A stretch of DNA of 64,000 bases, taken from positions 58,973,601 through 59,037,600 of the forward strand of contig NW_019211454.1 of the NCBI RefSeq assembly GCF_002443255.2. Direction: 5' to 3'. The DNA is from Varroa destructor (taxonomy: Eukaryota > Arthropoda > Arachnida > Mesostigmata > Varroidae). This document shows positions 1-13,926 of this stretch, one piece after another; the first letter of the stretch is position 1, and every line of letters starts with the position of its first letter. Made by a program: the position numbers and the translations under genes. Below the pieces are notes generated by a model. The model did not search any database and was not told the origin of the DNA. It saw only the letters and a program-made list of their open reading frames with translations.

Positions 1-2924
1 GTTAGCGACTTACTAGGGCTAGCGTCAGCGTGTTAGAAGCTCCAGCAGTTTCAACCTTCGTCCGCTCGTTCATCGGTTTAGCCTGGTCGAAAACGTAGCT
101 GGCGCCGGCTGGTGACGCTTTAGATCATCCGTTTCAACTTGGCCAACCGCTTCGTTGGTAGCTTGGCCTACCCACCACTACTGCACCACTACCGATGCTA
201 AGCTGCCACGTTAGCCGTGAGTTAGCACACATCGAGTATAGCCAAATAGGAGGACATTACGGCCACCTGGACAGCAGATCGGCAAGCCAATGCCGCCAGC
301 GGTGGTGTGGCGGCCGTTCGTTGGCGCAACGATGCACTTTCCCAAACCAGACGTTGACGAAGACGACGACCAGTTCGCTCCGGGACACCACCACTCCCGT
401 GTAAAGAATCCCTCCACACCGAAGTGGTTGTATTTATTATAGCCTGTTGACTCCTTGACCATGCTCCGTGTCCCCTGGTCCGCTGTGCCACCCCCAGCAA
501 ATACCCCTCCGTTTCCCCTCTATCGAACGAACCAACCAGACGGCTCGCTGCCCGATCAACAATTGCTACCAACCCATGTACATCACAGGGACTGTCAAGC
601 CAGACCTAGCTAGAAAGTATATTAAACCCTTAAATTACGCGTTCGACCTGCCAAGTCGACCTAGTTAGTACAAGTAAGAAACACCGAAGACGAGGCTACT
701 GTTCCGTCCAATTCTAAGCAATTTTGTATCCGTTCTATAGACGTGTGTGTTATAGAACAACAGCAAAATGCAATACAGGGTTCTTACTTAGCTAGACGCC
801 CACCGACGGACATTGGCCCTTATTAGTAGGAATTAACTCACAGCGAGCATATATATAATCAAAGACTAGTATATACATACAACTGTCCGCAGCAGAAAGA
901 GACCAGAAAAAGTCGGAGACTCATAGAGGGTATGAAAAGTATGCCGAGGCAGTCTTTAGTTCAGCAAGCCAAAAAGAGTCGTCCAAATGGAACAAGAGTG
1001 AGCCATCCAAGTACCATGTGCGTCTATGCGAATGCTAGTAAGTGGACGGGATAGTTAACAGAAAAACCAAGCCTCGATAAGTGTCCCGAGAACAACGAGG
1101 ACATGCAGGAAAATTCACATCGCACAAAGACAATAGCGTCAATGGCTTCAGCCAGCGATAGTTTTCGGGGACGGCGGCGGCTCATATAGAAGGCAGACAG
1201 AGACGGCTGCCCCTGATGGCAATCATACACAGCAGTGGCGGTGGAGCAAGTAAGCTCTCCAACGCAGGCACCAATATCTCGCGTTCGTTTTGGCCTGCCT
1301 TGTTTCGCATCGCACTGCCTGAATCGTTCCTGACTCGTAGTCGTCTGTAGCCCGGTCCACATAAAAATCATCATCGTCATTCTCGTTCCCGCAACTGCCG
1401 CCGACGAGCCACCGGCAGCAATTCATGATTATGGTCTTGCTGATGATGCTGATCAAGTAAATGCACGATCATTATATACCAGAGGGGTCTATGTATGTGG
1501 CCAATGGCGATATAGGAGAAAGCAGCAGGATTAAAACCAGCAGCAACAGTCACAGTAGAAGTAGTCGGGGCACTTTGATTTTTTATGCCATCCATTGCAC
1601 GAGAACGGCACAAACGAACGTAGGAGAAAGAATGGAGTCTGGTAAGACGTAGTAGCAACAACTAATAGCAGCGGCAGCAGCACCAACAGTTGCAGCACAG
1701 AGCTGCTGAAGACGTCCGCCGACTCGTCTCCATCGCTGACGACTTTCTTTCCATCGGTTCTCATGATAATGACATGAGCTCAATACTGCCCTGTTGACTC
1801 TTGACTGAATTCCTATCTTGCACCTTCGTATGTCGCTACTTTTCAACTGGAAGCCTAACGCGGAAGCCATCACTGTCCCCTGTATAGAACATACTCTCCG
1901 TGCTATATGTCGTGTATCATATGTTGTAGAGGAGGGCCAACTGTTATCCAACCGCTAGCATTTTCAAGCGGTAAACGTGTAAAGCATATTTTTTCTTAAT
2001 GATTTTCTTGATTTTTTTTCTCAACTTGTGTAAGGCTCTGCTCGTTCAATCAGATTTCGTGTTCGAGCCTGTCAGGTTCGTATAGTATATCGACAGAATA
2101 TTGTGCAATTTCGCCAGCTCCAAAATACACTTTAAGTCATAGCTATCCGCCTAGGTATGCGGCAGGCCAAGTGCAACCCTATCTCTTCAGTCTCATAATT
2201 CACATGAAAAGAACGAGCGGCTGAGATTGAGAACAACATGCATGTATGGCCATCTCACGCGGCGTCGACCTAGCTTGGGACGACCACTACCATTACCCCG
2301 ACAACAACAACGACGCCAACAATGATAAAGGGTTTGTGCAGGCGAGTGGGGGTGTGTAACGTGTCTGGCTTATGGTTGCTTGTCTCCCATCACCAGGGTG
2401 TCTAGCAGTAAGCATGTGTCGAGTATAAGCTTCCTTCTGCTCGTTGATGATGCCCGCCTGACGGGAATGTGTCGACGAGTTGTTTGCCGATGTGGTAGTA
2501 GTCGTCGTTGTTCGCAGCTCGATTTCGCTCATGACGCACAACAAACGGCGGCCCAACGAGCCCTAGCTGAATCGAGTCAAGCGCAGCCTAACACATTTTC
2601 AATGGAGAGACCCCAACGGAGAAAGAGCAAGGCAGAAAGCGGGAGAATGCAGGCCACCTCTTTTGCAAGCAGATACACGTAGATGTCGTACATACATATA
2701 TACATACTCGAGCACTTCCATTCTCCATCGTATCTCTGTAACACTGCATCAACAACAACCCTATCTGTCTTTCACTTTCTTTCGCTTTCTGAAGCACGGG
2801 CGACTCGTTCCTTGGACACGGTTTGGACAGGAGTAACTTCCACACACCGCAAGCCTTTACTCCCTCAAACAAGTTCAATCCATTTCCATCCCCTTGCTTC
2901 GTTCCCCCTTAGCTGAGGTAGCAA

Positions 2925-2945
2925 CAGCAGCAGCAGCAGCAGCAG
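2925..2945 (+). repeat. (CAG)7 microsatellite
   Basis: Seven uninterrupted CAG units occur in noncoding DNA, just after a CAA unit. No open frame around it resembles a polyglutamine protein. Confidence 0.95.
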
Positions 2946-4068
2946 CGGATAAGTGAGTAAGGAGCAGTTTTTGTTTATTGTGCGATAAGAAGCAGAGACG
3001 CTGGCAGCAGAAAGCCGGCACTCAGTCGATGCCTGAGTGCGCCGCTTGAGCGAGACGATCCAGCAGCCTACATTGACCAGTATACCTCGAGTTGTCTGGT
3101 CGCCTCTGCCGCTACTGTTTGCGATCCAAAGCCGCCGTCCTGCGGAAGGCTTCGTGTCGTCTAGGCACGCGCCAGGTGCATGATGCTGCTGAAGCCCTTC
3201 GTGTACACAACCCACCTTATCTGTTCCCTGTCCGGCTGTTGTTGTTGCGTATGTCCGTCAACCTCCTTCAATCTATATTACCCACGAACACCGGCGTCTA
3301 GCCACTAGCACATAAAAGTAGTACTAGCTATTTACACATAAACGGACGCATACGATGCGTTTGTGCTGTACAGATGCACGCAGCCATTTCCTCTCTAGCT
3401 TTCGTGCTCTTTTTCATTCTTGTTTGCTTAAGGCGAGCAAAAAACTCGAACAGACAAATAGCGTTCACACCCATATTGGGGGTCGGTTCATACCTGCAGT
3501 AGCACCTCACCATTGCTAGCTGACAACACTTCTAGCTGGCAAGCAGAGCTAAGCAATATTTTAGTAGATCGACCAATCGCATTCTGTTTGTTTCTATTAG
3601 AGACTCCGTTGCGTTCGCTAGATGGATGCACTTGGACGCGGACACATGTATGCACCTCTACGGTAGATCTTCGGTGTATACCTGATCCATTTGGCAATAA
3701 AGCTTCGCTTTTGGGCATCCCGTCGTTGACTGATGTTACCTAGCTTAGATCATTACGTTGGATTTATCACTGCTGTGGTTCCTGCTGGTGAAATCAGGTC
3801 GGTTTACGTTTACTAACGACGAACTACAATGCTGTTGACAGTTGTGGAAGTACGTTATCCTTGTTGCGGTGCCGTGACAACATCGAGGATGAACCGTGAC
3901 AGTACAAAAGCTCTGGAGAATCAGATCTATGCCAAAAAGCAGTAGCAGTAAGAAATTTAGTGGTATTTCTCTTTAATTTCTGTGCGAGTTTTAGTGGTAG
4001 TTCTGTAGGGCTAGTACCTAGTCCCGCATTAGGTAGCTAACATAGTAAAGCTGCCAACCGAGAAATCA

Positions 4069-4106
4069 CTAGCATATTATGGGTTGGTCTAGCATATTAT
4101 GGGTTG
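4069..4106 (+). repeat. Exact tandem duplication, period 20
   Basis: The 18-mer CTAGCATATTATGGGTTG occurs at 4069-4086 and again, identically, at 4089-4106, separated by GT. The period is therefore 20 bp with two copies. The identity suggests a recent duplication, perhaps by polymerase slippage or double-strand break repair. Confidence 0.95.
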
Positions 4107-4931
4107 AGAAGTGAGCAATCTAGCTGACAATAGTAAATCAGTCTGAGTCCAAAGCAACAAAAGGAACTTGCCTAGTACTGTTACCTTTCTCACCTCCCGC
4201 AGAAGGCTAAAGAGAAGTAATAATATGGAGGATGGAAGTTTAGTGGGACGAGAGAGGGTAGGCGTCAGCCGAGTCCGTTTGTTTCTACTGATAAAACATG
4301 AGATTTCGAACAGTTGTAGAATCGCACATTTCCATCAGCTCCGCTCCCGCTTTCTCCCATTATCACGCCCAGGAGCACATTCGCAGCAGTTTCTGTCCTG
4401 ACAACAGTTGAAAATGACAAAGAAAGGTGTTGACTCTTTTCGCGGGACGCCGAAACGTTCTATGGGAACGATCAAGACATCAGCCATCAGTATGTGGTAC
4501 AAATACAGACGTGCAGGTGGCCGCGGTGCTACTTATGACGGTGTAGCTGTTATATGGCTGCAGTTGCATTGCGTGAGCCGTAATCGTGATTGTACCTAGT
4601 ATATCGGCGGTTGTAGGAGCAGCCATTCGTAGAAAATCGAAACGTCCGGTTGTCCAATTGCTTGTAAATCCAAGTCGCTATAAATTAGGACGCATAGCGC
4701 AGCAAACAGCAGTTCGATTGCCTCTGCAGGGACGGCAACAGCACCGCTAGCATATCGCATGGCAAAAGCAGCGGTACAACTCAGTCCGTGCAACGGAACA
4801 ACTCGTAGTGCAGTTGCAACGTCAGTGACAACTACAATTTGTCGACTACTTGTCCAGTTGTTGTTGTTACGCTAGTCATTCGTAAGCATCCGACAAACTG
4901 AACGTGCCCAAGGGACTCAGGGTTTCCTTCG

Positions 4932-4949
4932 CTCTCTCTCTCTCTCTCT
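4932..4949 (+). repeat. (CT)9 microsatellite
   Basis: Nine CT units without interruption. On the minus strand this is a GA repeat, the kind of tract bound by GAGA factor in insects, but nothing else here marks a promoter. Confidence 0.93.
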
Positions 4950-7900
4950 GGAAATGCAAAGTTCGACTACTCTGGTCTACGGCCAGAGAAAAACCGCCAA
5001 TCGGATCCAATTTAAAGGTGTACGGCCGTTGGACGCAAGTGGTTAGCTACAAAACCAAAGTCTATATAGCGAACGTCACAACATGGGCGTTCAAGAACAA
5101 AAAGAATGGAAATGAGCAGAAACTCGACGGAAATACCTACTGCATACGCCAAGTGGTTCCCTTAGGGGCACTCTTATCTACGAATGTTGGCCAACTGGCT
5201 GTATGGCAAAGTCACCAGCAACAGCTCATTGAGGGAGTTACAGGGACTGAAAAGGGAACCGACTAGAAAAAAATATGCGTAGGAGATATCCCGAAAACCG
5301 ACTGAGGAATCGACAAACAGCTACCAGCAACAAAATACGATCCACGGACACTTTTATTGTCGTGTGCCGTTGCTACTCCCCCCACACCCAGGATTTCCCC
5401 CATCGCTGTTTTGCTTGGCTCGCATCTCCAACATTACAGAACCGGCCAATCGTCCGACCCCGATTGAGCGTGGGCAGTTGCGATCTGTGCGGCGAGCACT
5501 GATGGCTCTGTAGGGTCCTAAAGTCCGACTACGATCCTCGAACGTTGAGGCGGCAGCAGTAGCAGCAGCGACGACTGGTTGCAGGCTGCTAGCGTCGCCT
5601 CCATCTTCAACGAAGGCGAACTTTCTTCCCTCTTAAGCGGTTGGCGCTCCCGATTTCCCGTTATCCTCAAGCACATTCTGAAAATTTCAATTGGCGTTGA
5701 AAGCGAGAAGAGCCCCAGACCCCCAAATAACTGTCGGCTCGTCGCCTTTGCGCCGATCCAATGCGACCGACGAGACTGGGTACCCAAAGACGTCGTTATG
5801 TTCTCAAATAGCCTCTTGGTCGCTCAGGCCGCTACCAGCAGCGAAATAAAAATAACTTATAGCCATACAATGCCAATGGCCTTCCATGTTAGTGTCGATG
5901 CTGCTTCCGCATGGCCACGGCCAACGACGTAGAGAAATGAGAAGGGCCAACAGTGGGCCATTTGACTGACTGCAGTTGAGGTAAATCGGGCGATGGCGAC
6001 GACCCAAGTGGCCGGTCCCGTACGCACTTACCTAGGCGTGGAGAAAACGAGTAAAAGCTTTTTGGTCGGTCAATCGATTCATCGCTTCGTCACTCATTGG
6101 CACTCACGCGCTGGTACCAACAACGGTTGCTCCAAACTCATACAAGCAACCCACAACTTTCAATGATGACACATTTTCTCTTTCTCACTCCCTCTGTTTT
6201 TTCTCTCGAAAGAGAAAAAAGACACCTTACACAAACCTATCCATCGCGCCTTGGGAAGCTTGTTGAATGCCTGCACTATGGTTATGTCTTGTGTAGTTCC
6301 GTAACAGGGCCGGGAGAAAGGCAGTAGCGCCAACAGTAGACGCACTGGTCGTATCGTATCTTGTCGCCGTAAAGCATTCATCGCAGTCCGGTATGCTTTT
6401 GTTGCGTCCGACGCCTGGAGGGCGTTCGGAAGCGGCTAGGCGGCTCGTGCCCCACCGATTCGTATTGGGTCGCAGTGGATGCCGACAACAACCAACGGAA
6501 AGACAAGCAGCAGTTACAGGTTCAGCCCATGGATACGGTTGAAGCCGAAGGACAAGCCCGACCAGTTGGGTTCGCTGGGTGACCCGAGTTACTCCAGGAG
6601 GGTTGCTCCTGTTTGGCCAAAGGGCGTTTCACTCAAATTCGATTACGGAAATTGGATTGTTGACTCGACAATGGCGACGAAAGTGTGAGACTTACGAGTG
6701 ACTAAGTGTGAGACGGATAATAGTACCAGTGAGTGTCAGCATGAAAGAGATAGAGAGAAAACGATGAAAGCCATGGATCGGATGCGTCGGCTGCAGCGCC
6801 GTTGGCCAACAGCCTACTACTGAGATGTATTAGTAACCTAGAGGATACAGATAAAATGATCGCTAAAAAGTCGACCTATCTATTCATCAGTGGGAACAGG
6901 TCGTAATCATTATTCACTGGCTCACTGCATGATGCGGGCACAGCATTCGGACCGTGCATGAAAATGACGAAAATTTGGGATATGTAACTTAGCTATGTAT
7001 TTTTGAGCTCAGTGTATTCTGTTCATGTGTTGCACTCATAGTCGAACGGTATTGTTAAAGTGAGTGTAGTTGTCGCCCTCTTTCTTTCCGGTAGTTTCGT
7101 ACTCCTTAGCAATCGCTGCTATTATGTATAGATAACACGTCTATTCTGACGGATATAACAATAAGGAAGCCTCCCATCTCCCGCACATGCAACGTCTTTC
7201 TTGAATAGGTGCGGTCGAATTAGGTAGAAAAGGCCTAACCCAGCCAATGGTGCGGCCTACGACGCCTGCCAGCTTTTCCTAGCTTTGGGTTGGGTTAGAG
7301 ACTTTAGGTGTAGGATCTTTCACGCCACTCCCAAGGGTAAACAATGGAGTGGTTGACAGGACGAAACAAAAGGTCACACACAACAGAACAATGCATCCCG
7401 GCAGCGGCAGTAGAACAGCAGAATACGTTGGGCCCTTCCTTCTTACCCCATCGCCCCCTTCTTACTAGCCTCCCTTCTCGGTTCGCTCGGTTCTTGGCTT
7501 GCTTGCGCGGCTAATACAAGATCCTGCTACGGGGCTGATGCTGCTGCCGCTGCTGTTATATACACAACGCCACACACATATCCGCGATATCCTTAATATT
7601 ATCTCAATGTCCAGTAAACCAGTTCTTGCCAGTCGTCACTACTATGTCTATGGGTCCAGAGATTAGACTCTGGCTGCTGGTTAGGGCCTTAAGACCCGCA
7701 GGCAACTGTTCTTCCCCTGGTTTCTCTAGGGAATAGCTAGGTAGATAGGCAAACTCGGCATCAGGAATCGGGTACACTTGGGGAGCACTCGGGCCCTGGT
7801 CTCCGTCGTCCTGACCGGTCCTAGTCGATCTACGGTCGCAGGAACTACGACCACCGTGCGGACTCTGGTGGGAGTAAAGAGACGACTGCTAAATGGATCT

Positions 7901-10900
7901 CCGATAATCTCCCTTCTTCCAATTCGTCGCTCTATTTCTTCTACGCGGTCCACCAGCATTTCACGGCCTTCCGACCCTTCGCTCGATGGCTGCTTCTTCC
8001 TTCGTCTCGAACTCAACGTCAAAGAGACGGTGGCATGACCAATGGTGTGCTTTGACCAGGTCAGGCAGACGTCTCGCAGCCTTTCCTGGCAGCACCGACG
8101 TCTTGTTGGACGACGAGTTAGTAACCGCTGGTCTAGCCTTGCCTTGTCCAAACAAAGGACCAAGGAAGAGTCGTTAGTCGGCACCAGCGGCTCCTACGAA
8201 AATACTAGTAGAAGTAGTCGCGTTAGTACTAGGAACGGCCGCAGTAGCGGTCGTATTGGCATGGATCGCATCGGGAGCGAGTACACAACAGAAGGGAGCA
8301 GGCGGGGATCGACGGGTTGGTTGGTTACAGGAGGACGAGTCGACACTATCAGGACACGGGGAAAGGATACATTCATCCCGAGTAAACAAAAGCCGGCTGC
8401 CATGCCGATATATGAGCGACGAGATAACAGGATAATGCTTACGGCGTGTCGAGTCTGAGTAGACAGATGAAGCCCTATTATTAAGCAGGCAAGCAGCACA
8501 TGGGATAGCTAGACAGCAAGAACTGGTAGGCAGTGCAGCGTCAACTAAAGCGGAGGCGGCGTGCAACTTAACCCGACCAGGGCAGCAATGCTCGTAGTCG
8601 CCGTCCAAGTAGATAGTTCCTCGTTCCATACTACTTCATAGTGCCATTCCCGGTCGACGCCCAATGCTTTACTACTATCCTTTCTTCTACCCTTTCTTTC
8701 CGTCGCTACCGGTAACGCTCCTGCCAACCTGCGTTCCTAAATTCCCCTCCGTCTTCAATGTTCTCCTTTTCATCCAACGAAAAAGCGAGCCACAAGGCCT
8801 ACCAAGCCAGTCCGCCTGCTTAGTCGTTTGCTCTTTGTGGCGTCAGACGGCAGTGGCGAAATCGACAAAGCTGACGTTGCTCGTGTGCGTCTACAGGACA
8901 ACCAACGATTCCCGTTTACACTGGCTGGATGAGCCCTGAAACGAGGGGCACTTTTTTGTGACTCCTATGTCCTTCCGTGCTTTAGTTCTCGCGTGTGCCT
9001 CCAAGCAAGCAAGCGAGCTAGAACAATGCATGATTAAATGCGTCGTAGGTGAAGCGGACGACCCCCGCCTGCCGCCTGCCGACTTTGCCATCGGGTTGGA
9101 TCGGATATATAAGCCATCCTTTATGTGTCCTGCGACAAAACTATGTAGTTGCAGAAAGACTAGGTTGGGCAAAACGTGCAAGAGCGCACTGGTCAAGAAC
9201 GCGCTGGCTGGGCACAATGAGTACGAGAAAAAAATCCAAGGAGGACAAGAGAATAATGATAAAGGTGCCGATCAACGGTTTAGAGGTCGTAGTACTACGC
9301 ACAGGAAGATATTGTATTTTCCCCCGACAAAGCTTAACTCACATATAATCAGTAAGATAGGCCTGTGTTGCGTTGTTCGTGGTCGTCGACATTGCAATCG
9401 TCAGCGTCTCTGGTATCCCGACCCCACACACTGCAAAAGCGATTTGTTGATTCAAAACAACGACAGAAAGGAGGTAGAAGAGATGTCAAGTGGTTTAAAA
9501 GAGCTGGTGGCGCTCAACTTGCTAGGCAGTGCCCTTGCTCCTCCGCATCGTACTGCTGGCGAATGATAGCCCTTAATAAATCACGTAGCGGCAGATGGAC
9601 GCAGGACATCGCAATCGGAAGGGCAGAAAGAAAGCGGGATTTTGGCTCGGCCCGACACCACAACACGAGCGACGTTTCAACCTGATAAGTTTTGAACTAA
9701 CACTTTCAGTTACTATGGTACATCGGAGCGCTAGATTGGAACACGACGGGAAGCAACGTGTCCGATCTACCAAACGTCAACATTCGCCAATGATTATAAT
9801 ACATTTTACGTTGTTCCCTTTGCTACAGAAGTAATAGATGTACGCAAATATGTACGATAAAACTGGAGAAAGCTATATAAAGTTCTTCTCTGGACGATTC
9901 TTTTCTTTTATTTTCCCTATTGCCATGCCGCCTATGAGCACTTGCTTCGTCAATTCATCGCAACTCGATGGAGTACTAACAAAATCACATAAATCGATCG
10001 ACGAATCTTATTGGATGTACGAAATAATAACTTCACAAAAACCAAAAGTCAGACAATCATTAAGGGAGTTGAAGTGCAGAGAAGTAATCTACCAGGCGAG
10101 ATGTGCAAGTAGTCTTGCGCTTAAGTACTACTATATTTTACGATTTTACCCGATCGACACAACTTATGGCTTTGTATTGGCCGCCATGTTAGTCCGAATG
10201 TCCTTGGGCTTTCTGAATTGGAGTTAACGAAGCGAGCCGGAATCGAACTGCGTCAATGGCCCTCGGAAAACCCGGTCAATGTGAGCACCGCAGCAGAAGC
10301 TCATGGTTTTGGATCGACCAAGGGGAGAGTTTGATATCCACTATTCATTCTCGTTGGTTGGCCTTGTCTCCCTGAGCCGCCCATCTTACTGCATTCTTAG
10401 TTTCGCTCTATCCTTAGTTTTTTGACCACTGTCCAGTTACCATTAGCACGCCGTAGCTGCGGACACTCGCGGAGATATCACCAACTCCCTTTTATTTAGT
10501 CGTTCTCAAGTCCACTACAACACTATCATTGGTTTGGTAGTACTTTTCCCGATACTCAGCCGGTGAGACCAACGAAAGGTTGGCTTGCTTCTGCGTTCAA
10601 CAGCCAACTTCAAGATCTGGCCGCGTCAAGACTCAAAGCTCGGACATTATCCGGCAAGACGAGAGCATATCGATCGAACTCGACCGCCTGAGCGATGCGT
10701 GTATACGAAATGGATCCATGTCGATGTTGCTATAGCTCTTGCTCTGGCCGCCATCGACGCCGCCACTGTCCAGCGCGATCGGCTCGACCGACCAAGTGAG
10801 AACTCACTGGAGCGTGCAGAAGCAGCCGCCGCAGTCGAAAGAGGCCATAAATACAAAAGACGACGGCAGCAGCAGGCAGCCATCCAGGTCATCAGACACA

Positions 10901-13900
10901 GCGAAAGAGGGATCGAGCGCAGGCGTCTCTAGGTCGACTATCGAGGGGGGCGCTAGCACAGTCGATTGGTGGGCCGGCAAGCAAGCTGGCAGGTCGGAGT
11001 ACAGTTCCAAATAGGGCACAAAACAGCGCAATGGTTGACGAGTGATGAGTGACCACTGGTCAGTCCTTCGTTTCATTTTCGGGGCCGTTTTGCACTTCAA
11101 GCGTCTCCTCTATTCCGGGAGTCACTCGGTCTCGACATCAACAACAATAAAAAATGGCCATGGGTCAGCGCTATAGACGAAAGGTAGAGAATGGTCAAGC
11201 AACACTTCCACTGCATTGCTGGCCAGGAGCTTCCATTTACTCGACTAGCGGTTTCCCTAGTGAATGTTCGCTCGCTCGTTTCGCTGCAGCTACTTACAAC
11301 CATCCACTGCACTGCTACGCAGACTCACTGATACCACCACTACAACACGGCCGCTGTTGCCGCCGACATCAGGGCGACGACTAGCGGCGATCACTCGTTA
11401 CTGTCGAGTGAAGTTCGTCATCAATAAGAAAAGCGAACTCGGTTGAGGAATCGGCAAGCGATTGAGGGGTCAGGATTTGGATCGTTACCCCGCCCCCACC
11501 CTCGCAGCAGCACGCTGCCTGCCCCATTGTCTCACTGTCTCCGGCATGTCTAAGAGGATACTCAATCGACTTCGTATTTTATTCGTCTTCTTTTTGTCGT
11601 CGTTGTCTTTTTTGCTTTTACGGTTGACGCCTGACCGGTCATCATATTTCCTCTTCAAGGTCTTCCTTTCAGCTCTACAATGATCCTGATTTAGTATTGT
11701 GTTTTCTGTTCGTTTCTGATTCAGTCGATTACTGAATTACAATCATGGAAATCGCTGTACACAGCCACCACTCCAGTATATATCAGTGTATATATAGTAA
11801 CGATACACACTCGGTATTTGAGAGTTCGCACACACGGCCAGGCCTGTCGATCCAAGCCATCGAGACGCCGCGACAGCGACCGATCAGGCGACCCAAAGAC
11901 GACAAGAGCTGAATCTTTTAGACAGACTGGACAGTGCGCGAGTTCGATGGTAGCAGCGTGGTACGGCAAAGGCAGCACCAGGCCGCGTACGACCGACAAA
12001 AAGGGAACAAGACAGTTCTCAGTAGTAGGAACAACGCGAAAAGTAGCAGCAGCGAAGCGGCATGGCGAACGGAAGTTAGCTGAACAAGGATTTATAAAGG
12101 AGTCAAGTGGTTATCAGCGACGTGAGCAGGCTTTGCAAGCACCTCTTGGTTCGTTCGCGGCGGCGCGGGATCGGAAAGAAGCCAGGCATCTGCCGAGTTC
12201 TCCTGAGATGCAAGAGGACACTCTGTACAGAAACGGGAATTTCAAGAAGGGAGAACATTCAACGAGAGAACATCTTCACACGGCAGCTTTGTTCACGGAA
12301 CACAAAGAGAGAGAAATGTTCGTTCCACGCAATGCGTTGGTGACGATGAAGACACCCTTACCGCCTACCATTGCTACCAACCATCCGAGCGCAGGAGTAA
12401 CCTGGATCGTGCAGCCAAAGGCCCTCACTCACCAAGACCACACTGAGCCCCCATAGACTGAGCTCATCTTAGTGTATCGTGCACTGCAGCGCTCCAACTT
12501 GGTCTATTGTGAATTTCGTTTATATTTGCCCTGCGGGTAGGGCACTGTGGGAAAAGAAAAAGGGGCGGACAAGGGGCAGAGAATAGGAATTGTAACTTTC
12601 ATGCGCCTTTGCCGCCGCCGCAGCCACCCAGGTTGGCTGGCTGCGGAGCTCTCGACCGGCTGGGCGCTACGGCACTTCTGAGTAGTACAGCGGTATCTAT
12701 GAACATTATCTTCAGATGTAAGCGCTCTAACATAGCACCATTACCAACTCCACCAACGCGACCACGAAAAGCTTTTGCCGTCCGCCCTTGCCTCTCCCCA
12801 GTGCTTCTTTTTTTGCATTGCTTGCTCAGATGCCAGCCACCAATCCCTTCTTTGGTTCTTGGTTGAAAGCGACTCAGGTGACCTACGATTTGCGGGGATT
12901 CTCCGTTTTTCCTAGCTCTCAGTCCTGACACCGACTGAGTTTCCCTGGTGCGCAGAAGGGATCACGACAGCCACTAGCGGCGGCTGCGGTGAGATCACCG
13001 ACTACTACTACCGCTTCTGCTACGAGTCGCAGCACTACGATGAAGATGAGACCTGAAGCTTAGCGATAGGACAAGATTTTCGCATTCCACCTCCCGCACT
13101 TACGACGAAGGAGCTGCGAAGCGGATCCTGTAGTCATCGGAACCAGCCACGCCGGATCCAAAAACCCCACCAAGAAAACGACATTTAGAATCTGCTGCTG
13201 CCGTTGCCGCCGCCACCAATCTTACACACCGACAGTCCGTCCGTCGCGCCGTGCTTGCGTGTCTAGCGAGCGTGCTGCAATCCGACCTCAGCCTTCAGCC
13301 TGCAAGCAGGGAGCAGCTTTCCCCGTTGGAGCAGCTCTGCTACCCTATTTGCCAATAATTGGCACCAAATACCCCACTAGTTCCCTGTTTGTCAGGCACC
13401 TCACGCTCCACCTAATATAGGCTTCGAAGGTAAGCCTCGTCGTACACAAGTATACAACAACAACTACACATAGAGACACGTAGACTAATACAACGGAACA
13501 ACGTATCGCAAGAAGCGTACAACCATTTCAGAACCATGTTGAACATATATATTGTACAATGTGACAAAAAAGGCATTCCTGCAACATGCATTATATTAAC
13601 GCTACCTAAGAATTTGTAGGGTAATCTTTATTTTATTGGGTTTCAAACATGTCATCTGTTTTGATAATGTAATTGGCTTTAGCTTCAATGACGGTCTTAC
13701 TGCTCAGTGTAAAGCTTACCATAAGCGGATATTTCCTTAATCCTTGGTGGGTACCCAGTAGATCCACTAACCATGTAGTGAGCAATACTTTAAATGGTTC
13801 CTTGAATAAATTCGTGTAACTATGTCACTTCACTGTGATGTCCAAGAAAAAAAGCATTGATGCTGCTAGCCAGTCATTATCATCATCCTTTTACCACCGA

Positions 13901-13910
13901 TGAGCTGCTA

Positions 13911-13926
13911 CTGCTGCTGCTGCTGC
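13911..13926 (+). repeat. (CTG)5 microsatellite
   Basis: Five CTG units plus one extra base, in noncoding DNA next to an AT-rich stretch. Another short CTGCTGCTA motif follows at about 13970. Confidence 0.9.

Noticed and set aside
8958..9566. 202-codon plus-strand open frame
   Set aside because: No domain, no splice or promoter context, and other open frames overlap it.
9838..10227. 129-codon plus-strand frame in moderately AT-rich DNA
   Set aside because: Somewhat long for its composition, but there is no recognisable domain, promoter or homologue.
10233..10256. GGAATCGAACT, like the reverse of a tRNA B box
   Set aside because: The bases around it do not form a T-stem or acceptor stem, and no A box is present at the right distance.
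11818..12456. 212-codon plus-strand open frame
   Set aside because: The product is basic and low in hydrophobic structure, with no motif I recognise. One or a few frames of this size are expected by chance in 64 kb at this GC content.
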